A stretch of 64,000 nucleotides of DNA, taken from assembly GCA_963709645.1 (NCBI GenBank), contig CAVPXP010000010.1:62001-126000 (forward strand), written 5' to 3'. Source of the DNA: DYRB01 sp963709645. GTDB taxonomy: Bacteria > Pseudomonadota > Gammaproteobacteria > Chromatiales > Chromatiaceae. The notes beneath the pieces were generated by a model that was given only the letters and a program-made list of their open reading frames with translations, was not told the origin of the DNA and made no database searches. Made by a program: the position numbers and the translations under genes. Position 1 is the stretch's first letter. Every line of letters starts with the position of its first letter. This document shows positions 61,100 through 64,000 of the stretch, in pieces.

Positions 61100-62214
61100 T
61101 AGCCGACCTTTCTCAAATAGCGCCGAATCAGACCGTGCAGCCAGTGACTATCCGACAGTAGCACAACGTAGACGAGTGCCAGCACCAGCAGCTGATACCA
61201 GAGACTGCCCATCCAAGCCGACGTAACCCCTGCCTCCATCCACGCCTCCGCCACCCGCTGGAGATTGAAGAAGCCGAAATAGGTAAGAAATGCGAGGAAC
61301 ATGCGGCCGGAGGCGCGCTGCCGCGGGGAAGTTGCACTCAAGGGCACGGCGATGAGGGCGAGGCTCAGGATGGCAAGGGGACTGCTGATGCGATGCTCCA
61401 ACTCCGCACGATCTCCGAGTACATCAGACCCAAGCAGGGACGCAGTCGGCATCGTAGAGCGCTTGCGGGTGACGAGGGCGGCCGGGTCCCGCGCCATGAT
61501 ACGCAATCGATAGCGCTCGAATGACCCAATCGTGTAGTCGGGAGCCCCAGGGGTACCATCATAACGACGGCCGTTGAGCAGCACGATCTGGTGGTCACCC
61601 GTCACCGGATCGAGCTGATGCAGCCCGGTGTCGCTCAGAACCGTGCGGGTCACCGGACCGCGCCCGTCCTGAATGAACAGGTTACGCAGTTGCCGGTCCC
61701 CGTCGATCTGGCCCACGAACACGGTGACCTTTCCCTCCTGCTGCTGATAGAAGCGCCCCGCCTGCAGGCCCGCGATGTGAGCCGCCTGGTCGCTCTGCTG
61801 AAGCCGTATGCGCTGAATCTGGGTTGCAGCCCACGGCTGGATATCGAGTGCGAGCCAGGCCGTCAGAAGGGCCAAGGGCATTGCCGCCAAACCCACGCCG
61901 CGGTACAGCCACCATGGACCCATACCACTCGCCGCGATGGCGATGAGTTCGCTGTCACGGGCCATCCTTCCCAAGGCGATCAACGCCGCCAGGAAAAAGG
62001 CCGGCGGCAGCAGGCTGGAGATGTCGCGCGAGACCTGGAAACCGAGATAGCGCAAGAGCAGGTTCGGATTGATGGCACCCAGGTTGACCTCTTCCAGGGT
62101 ACGCAAGAGGAGCATACTCACAGTGATCAGGAGCAGGACGCCGACGACACCCGCAAGCACCTTTGACACCTCGAAGAGGAGATAGCGATCAATGGTCGTC
62201 AAGGATGACCTCAC
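61099..62214 (-). CDS. lptF: Lipopolysaccharide export permease LptF
   Basis: LptF is one of two inner membrane permeases of the LptB2FGC machine that moves LPS to the outer membrane. The 371-residue protein has the N-terminal IDRYLLFEVSKVLAGVVGVLLLITV helix, the conserved LPPAFFLAALIALGRMARDSELIAIAASG stretch in part, a large periplasmic domain, and three C-terminal helices. The start is GTG 62214 or TTG 62202; no ATG fits. LptG, usually the next gene, is not adjacent here. The subfamily (F rather than G) is inferred from the C-terminal pattern. Confidence 0.85.
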   Translation of the reverse strand: MRSSLTTIDRYLLFEVSKVLAGVVGVLLLITVSMLLLRTLEEVNLGAINPNLLLRYLGFQVSRDISSLLPPAFFLAALIALGRMARDSELIAIAASGMGPWWLYRGVGLAAMPLALLTAWLALDIQPWAATQIQRIRLQQSDQAAHIAGLQAGRFYQQQEGKVTVFVGQIDGDRQLRNLFIQDGRGPVTRTVLSDTGLHQLDPVTGDHQIVLLNGRRYDGTPGAPDYTIGSFERYRLRIMARDPAALVTRKRSTMPTASLLGSDVLGDRAELEHRISSPLAILSLALIAVPLSATSPRQRASGRMFLAFLTYFGFFNLQRVAEAWMEAGVTSAWMGSLWYQLLVLALVYVVLLSDSHWLHGLIRRYLRKVG

Positions 62215-62662
62215 CAGGCAAGAGCAGCGTGATCGAGCCGGCACATTGTCGCACCCCCCGGGGCGGCAGAACCAACCGAGACGCACCCCAGAGTGGCGAT
62301 TTCACCGAATGGAAGCGGGGCCCTCATGTCGCCATGCACAACACCGCAACCGACTTGACTGGGTGCCGGCAACGGCGGGGCGTCCCTGTCACCGATGCCT
62401 CCGCGCCTGCGTCGATTTCCCCCGCCGGCCCAGCGACCCGATCGGGAAACCGCCGGTCCAAGGGCAGACAGCCTCGCAACCACCGTGTTGTCCCGGCGGC
62501 CATCCACCCGGCATCAGGAAAGGCCTGCCTGAACCACCCCCCGTCCCGCCGCAGCGCGGCAAACGGCCCTTGTGCCCAGGCGTGGCCAATCGCGATAGGC
62601 GGCTGGAAATGTGCCAACGCTGAACACCGAGTGACCCGTAGGTCAGCCGGCTCATCGGCTAT
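62215..62662. other. Intergenic region upstream of lptF
   Basis: A 448-bp stretch between lptF and the YcgN-type gene. Several open frames exist on both strands, but none has a ribosome site, known motif or natural start. It should hold the lptF promoter. The divergent pepA usually found here in other gammaproteobacteria is absent. Confidence 0.4.
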
Positions 62663-63106
62663 TCAACGAATCCAGTCGATGAGGTGCAGGATTGGATCAT
62701 CCGCCTCGCCCTCCGGGATGACACGCCCGTAGACGCTCTGCCCAGCGGCACGCACGGAACCGGGGTCACCGCTCACCAGCGGGTGCCAATCCGGCAGGGG
62801 CTTGCCTTCGGCAATCAGACGGTAGGCGCAGGTTTCCGGCAGCCATCGCGGGTCCTCCAGCACAGCGGGCACCAAGGCGATGCAGTCCGGGACCTGCCTG
62901 GCCCGATCCCGATAGTCGCCGCAGCGACAGCTGTCCAGATCCAACAGACGACACGCAACATTGCTGTAAACGATCTGCCCGGTATCCTCGTCCTCGAACT
63001 TCTCCAGACAGCACTTCGCGCAGCCGTCACAAAGCGACTCCCATTGGTCCGGGTCCATTGCACGCAGCGGGATCGTCACCCAGAAGCAGCCCCGTTCTTT
63101 GCTCAT
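62663..63106 (-). CDS. ycgN: UPF0260/YcgN family cysteine-cluster protein
   Basis: The 147-residue cytoplasmic protein matches YcgN (UPF0260): WESLCDGCAKCCLEKFEDEDTG, VACRLLDLDSCRCGDYRDRA and LPETCAYRLIAEGKPLPDWHPLVSGD in part. The cysteines (CxxCxxxCC-like, then CxC and later Cys) resemble a metal or Fe-S site. The function is unknown. ATG 63106 (MSKERGCFW) is chosen by similarity; the frame opens to 63169. Confidence 0.9.
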   Translation of the reverse strand: MSKERGCFWVTIPLRAMDPDQWESLCDGCAKCCLEKFEDEDTGQIVYSNVACRLLDLDSCRCGDYRDRARQVPDCIALVPAVLEDPRWLPETCAYRLIAEGKPLPDWHPLVSGDPGSVRAAGQSVYGRVIPEGEADDPILHLIDWIR

Positions 63107-63550
63107 GGCGAGCTCTGGCCTGGTGCGGCCATCTGGAAAAGCTTGATGTGTGCATCGGCAAGCCCGCACGGGACCTGCCGATCGGCCGCTCTAGACATTT
63201 GACACTTGCATTCCAAGTGGGCGTCAAGCATTTGAATTTCCGATGCTCAGTGCACGCGCCATTGCCGGACAGGCTCACGCGAGGCTGTGGCGCCGAAATT
63301 CAGGGCATCGGCCGCTCCGAGAATTTATCCACAGGTACGTGCCACAATTAGCGAGGAGCACCCCCAAGATGCCGAGCCGCGCCAAGAGGCGCGCGCCGAA
63401 CCTGCCCCCCCTCGGATCGGGCCTTGATCCACGACGCGCCGGGGGCTCCCAGCCTGGCACAACTCCGGGGTCGGGCGTTTGTGAAACCGCGTCTGGCCGC
63501 CGACATTGGTTAGACGACCCGCTGTCGCCGCTGCACGCAGAGGTCTGATC
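63107..63550. other. Divergent intergenic region, 444 bp
   Basis: Between the YcgN-type gene and amrS. It is AT-richer around 63190-63245 (with a TTGACA at 63197-63202, a possible -35 box) and contains one perfect DnaA-box-like TTATCCACA at 63325-63333. A single box is not enough to call an origin. No gene is supported here. Confidence 0.4.
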
Positions 63551-64000
63551 ATGAGCCAAACATACTCCCCCTACCCAACCAGTTACTGGCATCGGCTTTC
63601 CGACGGCCGGGTCCAGTGCGACGTCTGTCCGCGCTTCTGCCAGATCAGGGAGGGACAGCGCGGGCTTTGCTTTGTGCGTGGCTGTGAGGACGGCGCAATC
63701 GTCCTCTACACCTACGGGCGCTCCAGCGGATTCTGCGTGGATCCGATCGAAAAGAAGCCGCTGAATCATTTTCTCCCAGGGACCCCCGTCTTGTCCTTTG
63801 GTACCGCTGGATGCAATTTGGCGTGCCGATTCTGCCAGAACTGGGACATGAGCAAGTCCCGCGAGATGGATACCCTGGCTGCCAGCGCAAGCCCCGAGAC
63901 CATCGCACGCAGCGCCCAGTCCCTGGGCTGTCGCAGCGTCGCCTACACCTACAACGACCCGGTCCCCTTCCTGGAGTATGCCCGCGACACCGCCCTGGCG
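63551..64000 (+). CDS. amrS: AmmeMemoRadiSam system radical SAM enzyme AmrS (partial)
   Basis: The frame from ATG 63551 stays open to the window end, giving 150 residues of the N-terminal part. It has the cysteine-rich start CDVCPRFCQIREGQRGLC and the radical SAM cluster motif CNLACRFCQNWDMSKSRE in GTAGCNLACRFC, followed by AYTYNDPVPFLEYA. This is the AmrS pattern. In the AmmeMemoRadiSam set it occurs with an AMMECR1 and a Memo-like protein; neither is visible in this window, but they may follow. The reaction is not known. The gene is cut by the edge. Confidence 0.9.
   Translation, partial: MSQTYSPYPTSYWHRLSDGRVQCDVCPRFCQIREGQRGLCFVRGCEDGAIVLYTYGRSSGFCVDPIEKKPLNHFLPGTPVLSFGTAGCNLACRFCQNWDMSKSREMDTLAASASPETIARSAQSLGCRSVAYTYNDPVPFLEYARDTALA

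Noticed and set aside
62324..62617. 98-residue minus-strand open frame upstream of lptF
   Set aside because: Tryptophan- and arginine-rich translation without recognisable motifs or ribosome site; cannot be told from a chance frame.
63325..63333. Perfect DnaA box (TTATCCACA)
   Set aside because: Only one box, without AT-rich repeats or dnaA/dnaN/gidA genes nearby. One match in 64 kb is not evidence of an origin.

Overview
The window is a GC-rich chromosomal segment of a gammaproteobacterium, most probably a purple sulfur bacterium (Chromatiaceae) or a close relative. The best clue is the hydrogenase operon hynS-isp1-isp2-hynL, in which a cytochrome b-like and an HdrD-like subunit sit between the small and large [NiFe] subunits; this layout is known from Thiocapsa and Allochromatium. 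General gammaproteobacterial gene order supports the placement: pyrB-pyrC' next to pilT/pilU as in Pseudomonas, and nnr-tsaE-amiC-mutL with divergent queG as in E. coli. I see no rRNA, tRNA, CRISPR array, intact insertion sequence or prophage.

Layout. 1-3.2 kb: pyrimidine operon (pyrB, inactive pyrC', a PyrK-like flavoprotein). 3.3-5.6 kb: type IV pilus retraction ATPases pilU and pilT, convergent with it. 5.7-10.5 kb: a decayed Rof-like gene, a large PAS sensor kinase and an ABC-2 exporter. 10.7-15 kb: a frameshifted TSUP permease, a DUF155/RMND1 membrane protein, parC and a STAS protein. 15.3-19.1 kb: proton-translocating transhydrogenase pntAa-pntAb-pntB and ppsR. 19.4-26.4 kb: the hydrogenase region (hypothetical gene, hypC, hynD, hupH-like, hynS, isp1, isp2, hynL). 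26.6-34.9 kb: an OmpA/coiled-coil protein with 54-bp repeats, a 59-residue membrane protein, and two adjacent UvrA-type modules, the second broken by frameshifts. 35-39.4 kb: two CadC-like winged-helix/TPR regulators, one intact and one frameshifted, either side of a small exported protein. 39.7-46.3 kb: GIY-YIG nuclease, recQ, a B12-binding radical SAM enzyme, yffB, dapE and a CBS protein. 46.4-55.2 kb: a 106-nt imperfect palindrome, corA, mutL, amiC, tsaE, nnr, queG and orn. 55.4-64 kb: small membrane proteins, an HMGL-type aldolase, a PAS-GGDEF cyclase, a secreted phospholipase A2-like protein, DUF457 and DUF808 proteins, another frameshifted gene, lptF, a YcgN-type protein and the start of amrS, which runs off the window.

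How the genes work together. The hydrogenase block is a self-contained unit: structural subunits, an electron-transfer pair joining the periplasmic enzyme to the membrane and cytoplasm, and maturation factors (HypC chaperone, HynD endopeptidase, HupH-like). PntAB and the PEP synthase regulator PpsR next to it also concern redox and carbon balance.

A notable pattern is that at least six reading-frame breaks occur, all in genes that look dispensable (Rof-like, TSUP, second UvrA module, second CadC-like regulator, a small conserved protein), while about thirty core genes are intact. This could be real gene decay or homopolymer sequencing error; several breaks lie at short homopolymers, so both must be kept open.
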